From: CAWEQW01 sp963811365
GTDB lineage: Bacteria; Actinomycetota; Actinomycetes; Propionibacteriales; Nocardioidaceae
DNA length: 64,000 bases
Direction: 5' to 3'
Assembly (NCBI GenBank): GCA_963811365.1
Contig: CAWEQW010000002.1
Coordinates: forward strand, 1 to 64,000
In this document: piece after piece, positions 26,951 to 37,635 of the stretch
Numbering within the stretch: position 1 is the stretch's first letter
How the letters are laid out: each line of letters starts with the position of its first letter
The notes under the pieces: generated by a model
Databases searched by the model: none
The model's input: only the letters and a program-made list of their open reading frames with translations
What the model was told of the DNA's origin: nothing
Program-made: the position numbers and the translations under genes

Positions 26951-28006
26951 GTGGGCAAGGGCAACCCGTGGCCGGCGGTGGTCGGGATGGCCGTTCTCGC
27001 CCTCGTCCTCGCCGTCGGTCTGGCCTGGGCGAAGTGGCTGCCCTACACCACGAAGGCGGCGGGCCTGTTCGGCACGCACCAGTGGGAGGGCGCGTCCGTG
27101 CTCGACGCCGGGGGGACCTCCCCGAGCGTGGCCGGTGCGTGGGCGTTCGCCCTGACCTACGGCAAGTCCATCTGGAAGGCGCTGGTCGTGAGCCTCCTGG
27201 TCGCCGCGGGTGTCGATGCGCTCCTGCCGCGGCGGCGGCTGCGGGCGGTGCTGGGCCGCGGGGGGCTCTGGCGTCAGGCCGGCGCCGGAGGGCTGATGTC
27301 TCTGCCGAGCATGATGTGCACCTGCTGCACGGCACCGATCACCGTCAGCATGCGTCGCGCGGGCGTGCCGCTTCCCGCGGCGGCGGCGTACTGGCTCGGG
27401 AACCCGCTGCTCAACCCGGCCGTCCTGGTCTTCCTCTTCCTGGTCGGGCCCTGGCAGTGGGGCGTCATCCGTCTCGCGGTGGGACTGGTCGTCGTGCTCG
27501 GCGCCGCGATCCTCGCCGGCACGCTGCAACGGCGCAGCGGTGCCGAGCAGATGTCGAGCGACGTCGTTCTCCCGGACGAGGACGTGCCCGCGGAGCGGGT
27601 CACCGCGCTTCCCGGCCGGTTCCTGAGATCCCTCGTCCGGCTGGGCGCGGTGCTGGTGCCCGAGTACGCAGCGGTGGTCCTGCTCATCGGCGGGTTCAGT
27701 GGCTGGCTGTCGCAGTTCGCGGTGCTGGACCAGCGGCTGGGTGTCCTGGCCGTCGTCGTCGCCGCCGTCGTGGGCGTGCTCCTGGTCGTGCCGACCGGCG
27801 GCGAGATCCCGGTCCTTCTGGCGCTCTCCGCAGCGGGGGCCGGCCTCGGGACCCTTGGCGTGCTCCTGGTGACCCTGCCGGCTCTCAGCCTTCCCTCGAT
27901 GGTGATGGTCGCGCGGTCGGTCTCCGTGCGGCTGACCGCGGTACTGGCCGGATCCGTCGCCGTCGGCGGCCTGGCCGCGGGTCTGCTGCTGCAGGTCATC
28001 ACCTGA
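26951..28006 (+). CDS. YraQ/SO_0444-type permease (DUF318), possibly fused to FdhD
   Basis: About 350 residues with 8-10 TM segments. The motif MSLPSMMCTCCTAPITVSMR with its Cys-x-Cys-Cys-x-Ala-Pro core, followed by AAYWLGNPLLNPAVLVFLF, is the hallmark of the YraQ/ArsP-like permease family. The second half repeats a similar fold (PTGGEIPVLLALSAAGAGLG). In this family the Cys motif is thought to handle soft metals, arsenicals or thiol-reactive substrates. Beside a selenocysteine formate dehydrogenase, a role with selenium or sulfur is conceivable but unproven. A GTG at 26951 is the best independent start, without a convincing ribosome site. The frame is open from within fdhD. Confidence 0.75.
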   Translation: MGKGNPWPAVVGMAVLALVLAVGLAWAKWLPYTTKAAGLFGTHQWEGASVLDAGGTSPSVAGAWAFALTYGKSIWKALVVSLLVAAGVDALLPRRRLRAVLGRGGLWRQAGAGGLMSLPSMMCTCCTAPITVSMRRAGVPLPAAAAYWLGNPLLNPAVLVFLFLVGPWQWGVIRLAVGLVVVLGAAILAGTLQRRSGAEQMSSDVVLPDEDVPAERVTALPGRFLRSLVRLGAVLVPEYAAVVLLIGGFSGWLSQFAVLDQRLGVLAVVVAAVVGVLLVVPTGGEIPVLLALSAAGAGLGTLGVLLVTLPALSLPSMVMVARSVSVRLTAVLAGSVAVGGLAAGLLLQVIT

Positions 28007-28048
28007 GCGGCTGCCTCGCTGGCGCTCCGGCCGCCGGCCCGAAGCGGT

Positions 28049-28832
28049 TCAGGGGCCCGTGACCTTGCCCAGGTCCCAGGCAGCGCCCGCCGCGATCGCC
28101 CGCGATACGTACTCCTTCGCCGTGTCGAGGGCCGCCGCGACGTCGAGCCGGCGCGCCAGCCCGGCCGCGATCGCCGAGGCGAAGGTGCACCCACTGCCGT
28201 GGTTGTTCTCCGTCTCGACGCGTGGGGCGCGCAGCTCGTGCGTCGCCCTCCCGTCCCAGACCACGTCGACGGCCTCGCCGTCGGCGTCCGCCACGGCGTG
28301 CCCTCCCTTCAGGACCACCGCGCGCGGTCCGAGCCGTCGCCAGGGCCCGGGCCGCCTCGTGCTGGTCGGCCAGGGTGCGGATCGGCTCGCCGAGCAGCAC
28401 CTCGGCCTCGAGCAGGTTCGGGGTGGCAACCGTCGCGTGCGGCAGCAGCTCGCTGCAGTAGAGCCGCTCCGCGCCGGGCCTCCAGCAGCCGGTCACCGCT
28501 GGAGGCCACCATGACCGGGTCCACGACGAGTCGTGGCAGGCGGCCGGCCGCGGCGAGCGCGGCCACCGCGCCGACGATCTCCGCGGTGGCCAGCATCCCG
28601 GTCTTCACCGCCGCGACCGGAAGGTCGTCGAGCACCGCCTCTGCCTGCTCGGCGACGAGCCGGGCGGGACCGCCTGCACGGCGCGTACGCCCTGGGTGTT
28701 CTGCGCCGTCAGCGCGGTGACGGCCGAGGTGCCGAAGACGCCGTGCGCGGCGAAGGTCTTCAGGTCGGCCTGGATGCCGGCGCAGCCACCGGAGTCCGAT
28801 CCGGCGATGGTGAGCGCCACGGGCGGGTTCAT
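28049..28832 (-). CDS. thiD: Hydroxymethylpyrimidine (phosphate) kinase ThiD (several frameshifts)
   Basis: ThiD phosphorylates HMP and HMP-P to HMP-PP for thiamine synthesis. Conserved pieces are ALTIAGSDSGGCAGIQADLK, AVTALTAQNTQGV, VVDPVMVASSGD, TPNLLEAEVLLG, AVVLKGGH and the C-terminal NNHGSGCTFASAIAAGLA anion-hole motif. Breaks occur near 28680, 28480 and 28330. Its ATG overlaps the stop of the preceding thiE-like gene. It is the last gene of the thiamine operon and converges on the fdhD-permease gene with about 40 nt between. All catalytic motifs survive in one frame or another, so the breaks are probably sequence errors. Confidence 0.85.
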
Positions 28833-29405
28833 CGGCACTCCTTCTCGAGGGCGGTGAGGTAGTCGACGGCGAGCCGCGGGTCGCGCATCAGCGGGCCCAT
28901 GACGGCGACCCGCGGGCGCCGGCCGCCCGGCAGGTCGCCACGTCGGCCGGCCGCACGCCGCCGAGCGCGTACGCCGGTGGCGCCGAGCCGCGTCAGCGCG
29001 GCGAGACCCGAGGCGCCCAGGGCCGGCCCGTAGCCGGGCTTGGACGCGCTGGGGAAGACCGGGGAGACGGTCACGTAGTCGCAGCCCTCGGCGCTCGCGG
29101 CCAGCACCTCGCGCGCCGCCGTGGCAGGACCGCCCGACCAGCGCCGGACGCGGTGCCGGGAAGGGGTCGGCGGCGGACAGGTGCACGCGCGTCGCCGTCG
29201 CCGGACCCGCGAGCACGAGCAGTCCGCCCACCGGCTCCAGAACCGCCCGCAGCTCGCTCGGCCAGCCGCAGCCGCTCCACGGCCGGGAGGTCCTTCTCCC
29301 GGAGCACGACCGCGCGTGCGCCGCCGTCGACCGCGGTCGCCACGACATCCGGCAGCGGCCGCCCGCACTGGGACCGGTCGGTCAGCACGAGGAGCGGAGG
29401 AAGCG

Positions 29406-29409
<4 letters not shown>
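28829..29409 (-). CDS. Thiamine-phosphate synthase family protein, second copy (ThiE/TenI-like, frameshifted)
   Basis: About 190 residues when repaired, a ThiE/TenI TIM barrel. Visible parts are LLVLTDRSQCGRPLPD, GARAVVLREKDLP (the REKDL motif binding pyrophosphate or ThMP), RVHLSAADPFPAP, GCDYVTVSPVFPSASKPGYG (the SPVF-T-KPG motif) and VAVMGPLMRDP. A second, more N-terminal ThiE-type gene lies at 31566-32206, so one of the pair may be the TenI-like thiazole tautomerase. The GTG start overlaps the thiG stop (GTGA) and the end overlaps the thiD start. At least two frame breaks are present. Confidence 0.75.
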
Positions 29410-30220
<811 letters not shown>

Positions 30221-30226
30221 CGTCGT

Positions 30227-30439
30227 TCACCCTCCTGCCACGGCCGCGAGCAGCTCGACGGCGTCGCCCGCGGCTGAGCGCGGTGCTCGCCCAGGCGCTT
30301 CGCGGGACCACCTGGCTGTTGACGCGCCACCGCGACGCGGCGTTCGCCGGTCTGCGCGCGTGGCGACCAGCGTCGCCACCGTGGCGCCGTCGACCAGCTC
30401 CGCGGTCGTGCCGTTGACCGTCAGTCGCACGTGCCTCAC
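30227..30439 (-). CDS. thiS: Sulfur carrier protein ThiS (two compensating frameshifts)
   Basis: About 70 residues, a ubiquitin-like beta-grasp carrier. The N-terminus RLTVNGTTAELVDGATVATLV and the C-terminal GDAVELLAAVAGG, whose Gly-Gly tail is adenylated and thiocarboxylated, are both in the same frame. The middle reads sensibly only in another frame (VNSQVVPRSAW, the usual ThiS VAVN..VVPR..W motif), so a pair of indels cancels out. The GTG start lies at the thiO stop and the gene precedes thiG. Confidence 0.8.
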   Translation of the reverse strand: MRHVRLTVNGTTAELVDGATVATLVATRADRRTPRRGGASTARWSREAPGRAPRSAAGDAVELLAAVAGG

Positions 30440-31569
30440 CTACTTCCTGTCTGCCGGCGTGAACCGGTCCACCGAGAACGGGGCGGCCAGCTCGGGCAGC
30501 CGCCCGGTGACCAACAGCTCCGCGATCGACCTCGCCGGTGACCGGCGTGAGGAGCGCCCCGTTGCGGTAGTGGCCGGTGGCCAGCACCAGCCCGGGAAGC
30601 ACGCTCGGCCCGAGCAGCGGGGCGTTGTCGGGGGTCCCGGGGCGCCACCGGGCCAGCGTCTCGACGAGCTCGAGCTCGCTGACGCCCGGGACGACGTCGA
30701 TCGCGTCGCGGAGCAGGTCGTGCACGCCTCCTGCCGTCACCGTGGCGTCGAACCCGCGCTCCTCCACCGTGGCGCCGACGACGAGCCGGTCCGGCGCCGT
30801 ACGGGACCAGGTAGACCTGCCGGCCACGGACCAGGCCGCGGACCGTGCCGTGCAGCAGGCCGGCGGCTCCGCTCAGGCGCAGGATCTGTCCCTTCACCGG
30901 CCGGACCTCCAGGGGCGGAACGCCCGGGAGTCCGGCCGACCGGGCGCCCAGCGCGAGCACGACCGTGTCCGCCGGCAGCCTCGCTGCCGTCCGCCAGCCG
31001 CACACCGGTGGCCCGGCCCGCGGCCACGGCCAGCGCGGCGATCCGCGAGCGCACGACCCGCGACGCCCGCGGCCTCGGCGGCGCCCAGCAGCGCCGCGTG
31101 CAGCGAGCGCACGTCGACGGAGTGGTCCCCGGCGACGGCGAGCGCCCCGCGGATCCGGGGCGACAGCGCGGGCTCCCGCCGGCGGGCCTCGCGAGGGGTC
31201 AGCCGCTCGGAGGGCAGTCCCAGCTCGTGCTGGAAGGCGTGCAGGTCCTCCAGGGCGCGCATGTCGTCCGCGTCGAAGCCGACCAGCAGCGTGCCTGTGG
31301 TCCGCAGCCCGACCTCGACGCCGCCGGCCGCCTGGACCTCGTCGACGAACCGGGGGAACCGGTCGCAGCGAGGCCCGGCAGAGCGCCAGCAGGGCCTCCT
31401 CGCCGTAGCCGGCCTCGGCGACCGGAGCCAGCATCCCGGCGGCCGCGAACGAGGCGCCGGTGCCCGGCGCCTCGTCGACGACCGTCGCCGACAGCCCCGC
31501 CTGCGCCGACCTCCAGGCCACGACGAGCCCGATCAGGCCGCCACCGGCGACCACGACCGGCCCGGTCAC
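30440..31569 (-). CDS. thiO: Glycine oxidase ThiO (frameshifted)
   Basis: An FAD-dependent amine oxidase that makes dehydroglycine for ThiG. The GTG start leads straight into the dinucleotide motif VVVAGGGLIGLVVAWRSAQ and then TVVDEAPGTGASFAAAGMLA, typical of ThiO. Later parts are RLTPREARRREPALSPRIRG, LRPVKGQILRLSG-like sequence around 30890, and a C-terminus ending FTPADRK. Breaks are present near 31370, 31060, 30985 and 30800 and possibly elsewhere. Repaired length is about 375. The start overlaps the thiE stop. Confidence 0.8.
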
Positions 31570-32206
31570 CGCGACGCCTGCGGCATCCCGCTCGGCCCGC
31601 CCGACGTCGCTGCCAGGGCGGCGAGCAGCGCCCGGGTGGCGGCGCCCGGCTCGGCGGCGTCCGACACCGCCGTGACCACCGCGACGCCGCGACGCGCCCG
31701 CCTCCAGCAGCCGCCGCACCCGGTCGGCGGTGATCCCTCCGATGGCGATCACGGGCACGTCCACCGCGGCCGCGACCGCCGCGATGCCGGTCGGGTCCGA
31801 GCGCGTCCGGCAGCCCTGGCTTGGTCGTCGTCGGCGAACGCGGGCCCGACGCCGAGGTAGTCCGCCCCGGCGGCGACCAGGTCCCGGGCGGCGTCCGGCG
31901 TGCGGGCGGTGCCGCCCGAGGAGGTGGTGCGGGCCCGCGACGCGAGCGTGCCGCGGCGACGCGGGAGGTCGTCGGCGCCGAGGTGGGTGCCGGACGCCCC
32001 CGCGGCGAGCGCGACGTCGACCCGGTCGTCGACGATGCAGGTGGCGCCGTACGGGCGGCAGATCGCGACGACCTGCCTCGCGAAGCTCGTACAGCGCCCG
32101 GTCCGGTGCAGCCCTTGGCGCGCACCTGGACGACCGGCGCGCCGGCAGCGACCGCTGCGTCCACCACGCCCAGCACGTCGCGACCCTCGCGCGCGTCGGT
32201 CAGCAC
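31566..32206 (-). CDS. thiE: Thiamine-phosphate synthase ThiE (frameshifted)
   Basis: ThiE couples HMP-PP with thiazole phosphate. The sequence has LTDAREGRDVLGVVDAAVAA, APVVQVRAKG (Q-R-K motif), CIVDDRVDVALAAGASGTHL, GADDLP, YLGVGPAFA followed by sequence for the T-K loop, and PVIAIGGITADRV. The repaired protein is about 213 residues. Frame breaks lie near 32090, 31810 and 31690. A GTG at 32206 is the only start close to the cytX stop at 32237. It is the first enzyme gene after the transporter in the riboswitch-controlled operon. Confidence 0.85.
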
Positions 32207-32236
32207 GTGCAGCCCGGTGACCTGCTCCGGCCGGGC

Positions 32237-33594
32237 TCACGCGCGCGCGCCCTCCGGCGGGCGCGCCAGGGCCGACGGCAGCGCCACCAGCGCCGTGAGC
32301 ACCGCCGCCACGCCGAGGCTGACCAGCGAGGCCGACCATCCGTTCGCCGGATCGATGCCCAGCGAGCTCTGGCGGGCCGTCCACCAGGTGGTCCACCCGT
32401 GTCCGGTGCCGCTGAAGTACGTCGGCAGGGTGAGCTGGTAGGCCACGAAGCCGGCCGCCCAGCGCAGCAGCAGCCAGGGGCGGGCCGGCGCGGTCTCGGA
32501 GACGTCCCAGCTGCCCCGGGGGAGGAGGTAGTAGGCCACCACGAAGACGCCGACGAGCGGTACGAACACCGCGCCGATGAGGAACAGGAAGGACTCGTAG
32601 GCGGCGATGTCGAAGCCCAGCGCCAGCAGGGTGGACGACCACGCCGACGACCCCGGCCAGCACCCGCCGGTCGAGCCTCGCGACCAGGTTCTGCGTCGAG
32701 ATGGCGGTCGAGTAGATGTTGGCGAACGCCTCGTCCACCTCGACGACGACGAGCACCACCACGGCCAGCGCTCCCAGCGGCACGGCGAGCAGCGCGTCGA
32801 TCACGTCGAGCCCGGCGGCGCCGTACGCCGCGAGGGCCAGCACGCCGAGGGTGAAGAACGCGACGGTCGCCGCTCCGTAGCCGACCGCCGCGCCGACGAA
32901 CGCCGCCCGGCCCGACGCGGACGTGGCGGGTGTAGTCCGCCGCGAGCGGGAACCACGAGACCGGCAGTGCGATGACGAGGTCGGCCGCGGTCCAGAACGA
33001 CGACGCGCCGCCGTGGGCGACCGGCGGCAGGGGGTGGGCCAGGACCTGGGCGAACAGGTAGCCGACCGCGGCCAGCGCCGCCCACACCGCGTAGCGGCCG
33101 AGCACCCTCATCGCGCCGATCGGGCGCACCGCCATCGCGGTGGCCACGGCGCCGGCGCCCAGCACGAACGGCCAGCGCGGCGCGCCCAGCGCCCGCGAGG
33201 CGGCCTCGGCGATGACCACGATCTCGAAGGTCGCCCAGCCGACGCACTGGACGAGGTTGAGCACCGTCGGCACCGCGGACGCGCGCCGGCCGACCACGCC
33301 CCGCAGCAGCACCATCGCCGGTACGCCCTCCCGGGCACCGGGAGCCGCGCCCAGGCCCAGCAGGGCGGCGCCGATGACGGCGCCGACCACGATGGCCGCC
33401 ACGGTCGCCGCCAGGGGCCGGCCGGCCAGCACCACGTAGCCGGCCGCGACCGGGAGCAGCAGGCTGATCCCGAAGTTCCCCCACAGGCCCAGCGAGTCCC
33501 AGGGCCCGAGGGTGCCGGTGACCGGCTCGGCCAGGGTGATCGGGGCTTCCCCGGCCGCCGTGGGGACGGCGCGGACGTCGACGGAACCGCTCAT
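32237..33594 (-). CDS. cytX: CytX-type hydroxymethylpyrimidine permease, NCS1 family (frameshifted)
   Basis: A polytopic membrane transporter of about 450 residues in the cytosine/purine (NCS1) family. The N-terminal GPWDSLGLWGNFGISLLLPV, LNLVQCVGWATFEIVVIAEA, and ALPVSWFPLAADYTR match CytX, the HMP transporter commonly placed behind TPP riboswitches. Breaks occur near 32925 and 32635; the C-terminal FVPLVGVFVVAYYLLPRGSW is intact. About 12 hydrophobic segments are seen. It is the first gene of the operon and its ATG lies 8 nt downstream of the riboswitch. Confidence 0.85.
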
Positions 33595-33601
33595 GGTGCA
33601 C

Positions 33602-33690
33602 TCTCCCTACGCCGGCATTACCCGGTCAGGTTCAAGCGGTCGGTGCCGTTCTCCAGGCACCCTCTCAGCCCGATCCCTCGAGCTCCCGCA
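33602..33690 (-). ncRNA. TPP riboswitch (THI element)
   Basis: Read on the minus strand, the sequence contains the conserved CTGAGAGGGTGCC block (pyrimidine-sensing J3-2/P3 side), then ACCGCTTGAACCTGACC, GGGTAATGCC and the closing GGCGTAGGGAG, which pairs with the leading GGGAGCTCGAGG. This is the complete THI-box pattern. It lies directly before cytX, so high thiamine pyrophosphate should shut off the whole cytX-to-thiD operon, probably by hiding the ribosome site since no terminator follows. A TATACA on the minus strand near 33703-33708 is a likely -10 box for its promoter. Confidence 0.95.
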
Positions 33691-33820
33691 TTGCGCTGTC
33701 GACTGTATACCAACGTTGTTGCAGTCGCCATCCCCTCCATGCCGGTGCCGGCGACCCGCAGCATCCGGGTGGCACAGGGGGTTGAGGTGGGCGGTCGTTA
33801 CCCCTAGACTCCCTGCCTAC

Positions 33821-33835
33821 TGTATGCCGTATACA
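33821..33835 (+). promoter_or_regulatory. Oxalate-regulon operator upstream of hyi-gcl operon
   Basis: TGTATGCCGTATACA fits the 15-bp consensus TGYATRCNGYATRCA exactly. It ends 15 nt before the hyi ATG, with AAGGATGG between as a weak ribosome site, so the operator overlaps the transcription start or 5' leader. Confidence 0.7.
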
Positions 33836-33850
33836 CGGAAGGATGGCTCC

Positions 33851-34692
33851 ATGACGAACCGGCGCCCGCGTTATGCCGTCAACTGCTCCATCCTCTTCAC
33901 CGAGCTGCCCCTGCGGGAGAGGCCCGCGGCCGCGAAGGCGGCCGGCTTCGACGCGATCGAGCTGTGGTGGCCCTTCGACTCGGTCGTCCCCGACGACGCC
34001 GAGGTGGACGCGCTCGTGGCGGCCATCCGGGACGCCGGGGTGGCCCTGGTCGGCCTGAACTTCGCCGCCGGCGACATGCCCGGCGGTGACCGCGGCCTGG
34101 TGTCCTGGCCGCAACGCTCCAAGGAGTTCCGGGACAACATCCCGGTGGCTCTCGCGATCGGCCAGCGGCTGGGCTGCACGGCCTTCAACGCGCTGTACGG
34201 CAACCGTGTTGCCGGCGTCGACCCGGCGGAGCAGGATGCCCTGGCCCTGGAGAACCTGGCGCTGGCCGCCCACGCCGCAGCCGACGTCGGTGGAACGGTG
34301 CTCGTCGAGCCGTTGAGCGGTGCGGACCGGTACCCCCTGCTCACCGCAGCCGACGCGGTCACCGTGATCGAGCAGGTCGAGGCCGCCGGCGTCGCCAACA
34401 TCGGCCTCCTGGCGGACCTCTACCACCTCACGGTCAACGGCGACGACCCGCACAAGGTCGTCGAGGCCTACGGCGACCGGATCGCGCACGTGCAGGTCGC
34501 CGACGTACCCGGACGCAACGAGCCGGGACCGGCAGCGTCCCGTTCGACGACCTGCTCGACGACCTGGCGGCGGCCGGCTACGACGGCTGGATCGGTCTCG
34601 AGTACAAGTCCAGCACCCCCGACACGGTCCGCTGCTTCGACTGGCTGAGCCCGGAGAAGCGCGGCACCGACCTGTCCCGTAAGGAGAAGTGA
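33851..34692 (+). CDS. hyi: Hydroxypyruvate isomerase (one frameshift)
   Basis: A TIM-barrel isomerase of about 280 residues interconverting hydroxypyruvate and tartronate semialdehyde. Signature parts are YAVNCSILFTELPL at the N-terminus, AGFDAIELWWPF, GLNFAAGDMPGGDRGL, VEPLSGADRYPLLTA, LLADLYHLTVNGDDP and HVQVADVPGRNEPG, all characteristic of true Hyi beside gcl. A missing C near 34530 breaks the frame just after GRNEPG; the last 50 residues (WIGLEYKSS) follow in the next frame. It is the first gene of a five-gene operon; gcl starts 1 nt after its stop. Confidence 0.9.
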
Positions 34693-34693
34693 G

Positions 34694-36478
34694 ATGGCAC
34701 GTATGCGCGCGGTGGATGCTGCGGTCTTGATCCTGGAGAAGGAGGGGGCGACTCAGGCGTTCGGGTTGCCGGGGGCGGCGATCAACCCGTTCTACTCGGC
34801 GATGCGCGCACACGGCGGCATCGCGTCACGTGCTCGCCCGGCATGTCGAGGCGGCCTCGCACATGGCTGAGGGGTACACCCGGGCGGCGGCCGGGCAATA
34901 TCGGCGTCTGTGTCGGTACCTCGGGTCCGGCGGGGACCGACATGATCACCGGGCTCTACTCCGCCTCCGCGGACTCGATCCCGATCCTGTGCATCACCGG
35001 CCAGGCGCCGGTGGCGAAGCTGCACAAGGAGGATTTCCAGGCGGTCAACATCGCCGATCATCGCTGCGCCGGTGACGAAGAGGGCGGTGACGGTGCTGGA
35101 GCCGCGCAGGTGCCGGGCACGTTCCAGAAGGCGTTCTGGCTGATGCGTGAGGGTCGGCCGGGCCCGGTGCTGATGGATCTGCCGATCGACGTGCAGCAGG
35201 CCGAGATCGAGTTCGACATCGACACCTACGAGCCGGCTGAGGTCCGCGCCCGGCGGCGACCCGCGCGCAGGCGGAGAAGGCTATGGACATGCTGGCGGCG
35301 TCGCAGCGGCCGCTGATCGTCGCAGGCGGCGGGCGTCATCAACGCCGACGCGGCGGACCTGCTCGTGGAGTTCGCCGAGCTGACCGGGGTGCCGGTGGTG
35401 CCGACGTTGATGGGCTGGGGTGCGATCCCCGACGACCATCCGCTGACGGCCGGCATGGTGGGGCTGCAGACCTCGCACCGCTACGGCAACGCGACGATGC
35501 TCGGCCAGCGACTTCGTCCTCGGCATCGGCAACCGCTGGGCGAACCGGCACACCGGCGGCGTGGAGACCTACACGCCGCGGGCCGCACCTTCGTCCACGT
35601 CGACATCGAGCCGACCCAGATCGGCCGGGTCTTCGCCCCCGACTTCGGCATCGTCTCTGACGCCAGGGCGGCGCTGGAGCTGTTCGTGCGAGGTGGCGCG
35701 GGAGCGGAAGGCCGCCGGGCAGCTGCCGGACCGCGGCGCGTGGGCCGAGCACGTGCCGGGAGCGCAAGGCGCACGATGCTGCGCAAGACGAACTTCGACA
35801 AGGTGCCGGTCAAGCCGCAGCGGGTCTTCCAGGAGATGAACAAGGCCTTCGGGCCGGACACCCGCTACGTCTCCACCATCGGGCTCTCGCAGATCCAGGC
35901 GGCGCAGATGCTGCACGTCTACAAGCCGCGGCACTGGATCAACGCCGGGCAGGCGGGTCCGCTGGGCTGGACGGTGCCGGCGGCGCTGGGGGTGGCCACC
36001 GCGGATCCGGAGGCGACGGTGGTGGCGCTCTCTGGCGACTACGACTTCCAGTTCCTGATCGAGGAGCTCGCGGTCGGGGCGCAGTTCAACATTCCCTACA
36101 TCCACGTGCTGGTGAACAACTCCTACCTCGGCCTGATCCGGCAGTCGCAGCGCGGCTTCGACATGGACTACTTCGTGCAGCTGTCCTTCGACAACATCAA
36201 CAGCCCCGAGATCGGTGGGTACGGCGTCGACCACGTCAAGGTCGCCGAGGGGCTGGGCTGCAAGGCGATCCGGGTCTTCGAGCCCGACGACGATCCTGCC
36301 GGCCCTGGAGGAGGCGAAGAAGCTGATCGTCGAGCACCGGGTGCCGGTCGTCGTCGAGGTGATCCTGGAGCGGGTCACCAACATCTCCATGGGCACCGAG
36401 ATCGACAACGTCACCGAGTTCGAGCCGACCGCCGAGGGCCCCGAGGACGCCCCCACCGCGGTCGGGCTCGCCGGCTGA
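34694..36478 (+). CDS. gcl: Glyoxylate carboligase (several frameshifts)
   Basis: A ThDP and FAD dependent enzyme that joins two glyoxylates to tartronate semialdehyde and CO2. About 590 residues when repaired. RHVEAASHMAEGYTRA carries Val in place of the otherwise universal ThDP-activating Glu, a hallmark of Gcl. SGPAGTDMITGLYSAS, the FAD-domain sequence MGWGAIPDDHPLTAGMVG, and the ThDP motif GDYDFQFLIEELAVG...NIPYIHVLVNN follow. The C-terminus EIDNVTEFEPTAEG is typical. At least seven indels lie between 34810 and 36300, with all motifs intact, so sequence error is likelier than decay. Confidence 0.9.
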
Positions 36479-36495
36479 CGGCCGAGGGACCGGCC

Positions 36496-37622
36496 ATGCC
36501 GACAGTGCTCGTCGCCCCCGACAAGTTCAAGGGATCGCTCACCGCAGCGCAGGTCGGGGCTGCGGTCGCGACCGGGCTGCGGCGCGGTGCGGCCGGACGC
36601 GGAGGTCGGACGTGCTGCCGGTGGCCGACGGCGGTGACGGGACCCTCGCGGCCGCCGTCGCGGCCGGCTTCGAGACGTGCCGGTGACGCGCGGCCGGGCC
36701 GACCGGTGAGCCGGTCGAGTCCTGCTACGCCCGCAGGAACGGCACCGCGGTCGTCGAGATGGCCGACGTGTCCGGGCTGGTGCGGCTGCCCGCTGGTCGC
36801 CCGGCTCCCATGACGGCGACCAGCCGGGGGACCGGCGAGGTGGTCGCGGCCGCTGTCGACGCCGGGTGCAGGCATGTCGTGCTCGGCATCGGCGGGCAGT
36901 GCGAGCACCGACGGGGGAGCCGGGATGGTGCGGGCCCTGGGCGGCAGGCTGCTCGACTCGCGAGGCCGCGACATCGCCGAGGGTGGCGCGGCACTCGCGG
37001 ACCTGCGCGCTGTCGACCTCACCGGGCTGCGCCGGCGAATGGCCGGTGTGACGCTACCGTGGCCTGCGACGTGGACAACCCGCTGACGGGCGAGCGGGGC
37101 GCGGCAGCGGTCTACGGACCGCAGAAGGGCGCCGACCCCGGCCAGGTGGCCGAGCTCGACCGGGCGCTGGCGCACTGGGCGGACCTGGTCGCGGTGCACA
37201 CGCCCGTCGACCACCGCGGCGCCCCGGGCGCCGGGGCGGCCGGCGGCGTCGGCTTCGCCGCGATCGCCCTGCTGGGCGCACACCTGAGGCCCGGCATCGA
37301 GCTGGTCCTCGAGCTGGTGCGGTTCGAGCGGCGACTGTCCCGCACGAGCCTGGTCGTCACCGGGGAGGGGGCGCTGGACCGGCAGACGCTGCACGGCAAG
37401 GCCCCCGTCGGCGTGGCCGCCGCCGCCCGCCGGGCCGGCGTGCCGGTCGTGGCGGTGGCGGGACGCAACACCCTCGAGCCGGCAGAGCTGCGGGCGGTCG
37501 GCATCCGGGCCGCCTACGCGCTCAACGACGAGGAGCCGGACCTGGAGACGTGCCTGTCGCGGCCGGTTCCGCTGCTCGAACGGCTCGGCGAGCGGATCGC
37601 CGCCGCCCACCTGGACGCCTGA
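36496..37622 (+). CDS. glxK: Glycerate kinase, GarK/GlxK family (several frameshifts)
   Basis: Type I glycerate 2-kinase that phosphorylates glycerate, in this family to 2-phosphoglycerate. The N-terminal VLVAPDKFKGSLTAAQV is diagnostic. Further along are MADVSGLVRLP, GTGEVVAAAVDAGCRHVVLG, GRDIAEGGAALADL, NPLTGERGAAAVYGPQKGA and SLVVTGEGALDRQTLHGKAP with the catalytic region. Indels near 36590, 36680, 36900 and 37050. About 375 residues when repaired. It is placed between gcl and ppc, giving a direct route from glyoxylate to PEP and then oxaloacetate. Confidence 0.88.
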
Positions 37623-37635
37623 GTGTGGAGGCCAG

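Noticed and set aside
33700..33715. CTGTATACC as an eighth oxalate-regulon operator
   Set aside because: Only half of the motif is present, and on the minus strand it reads as a TATACA -10 box correctly placed for the TPP riboswitch transcript.
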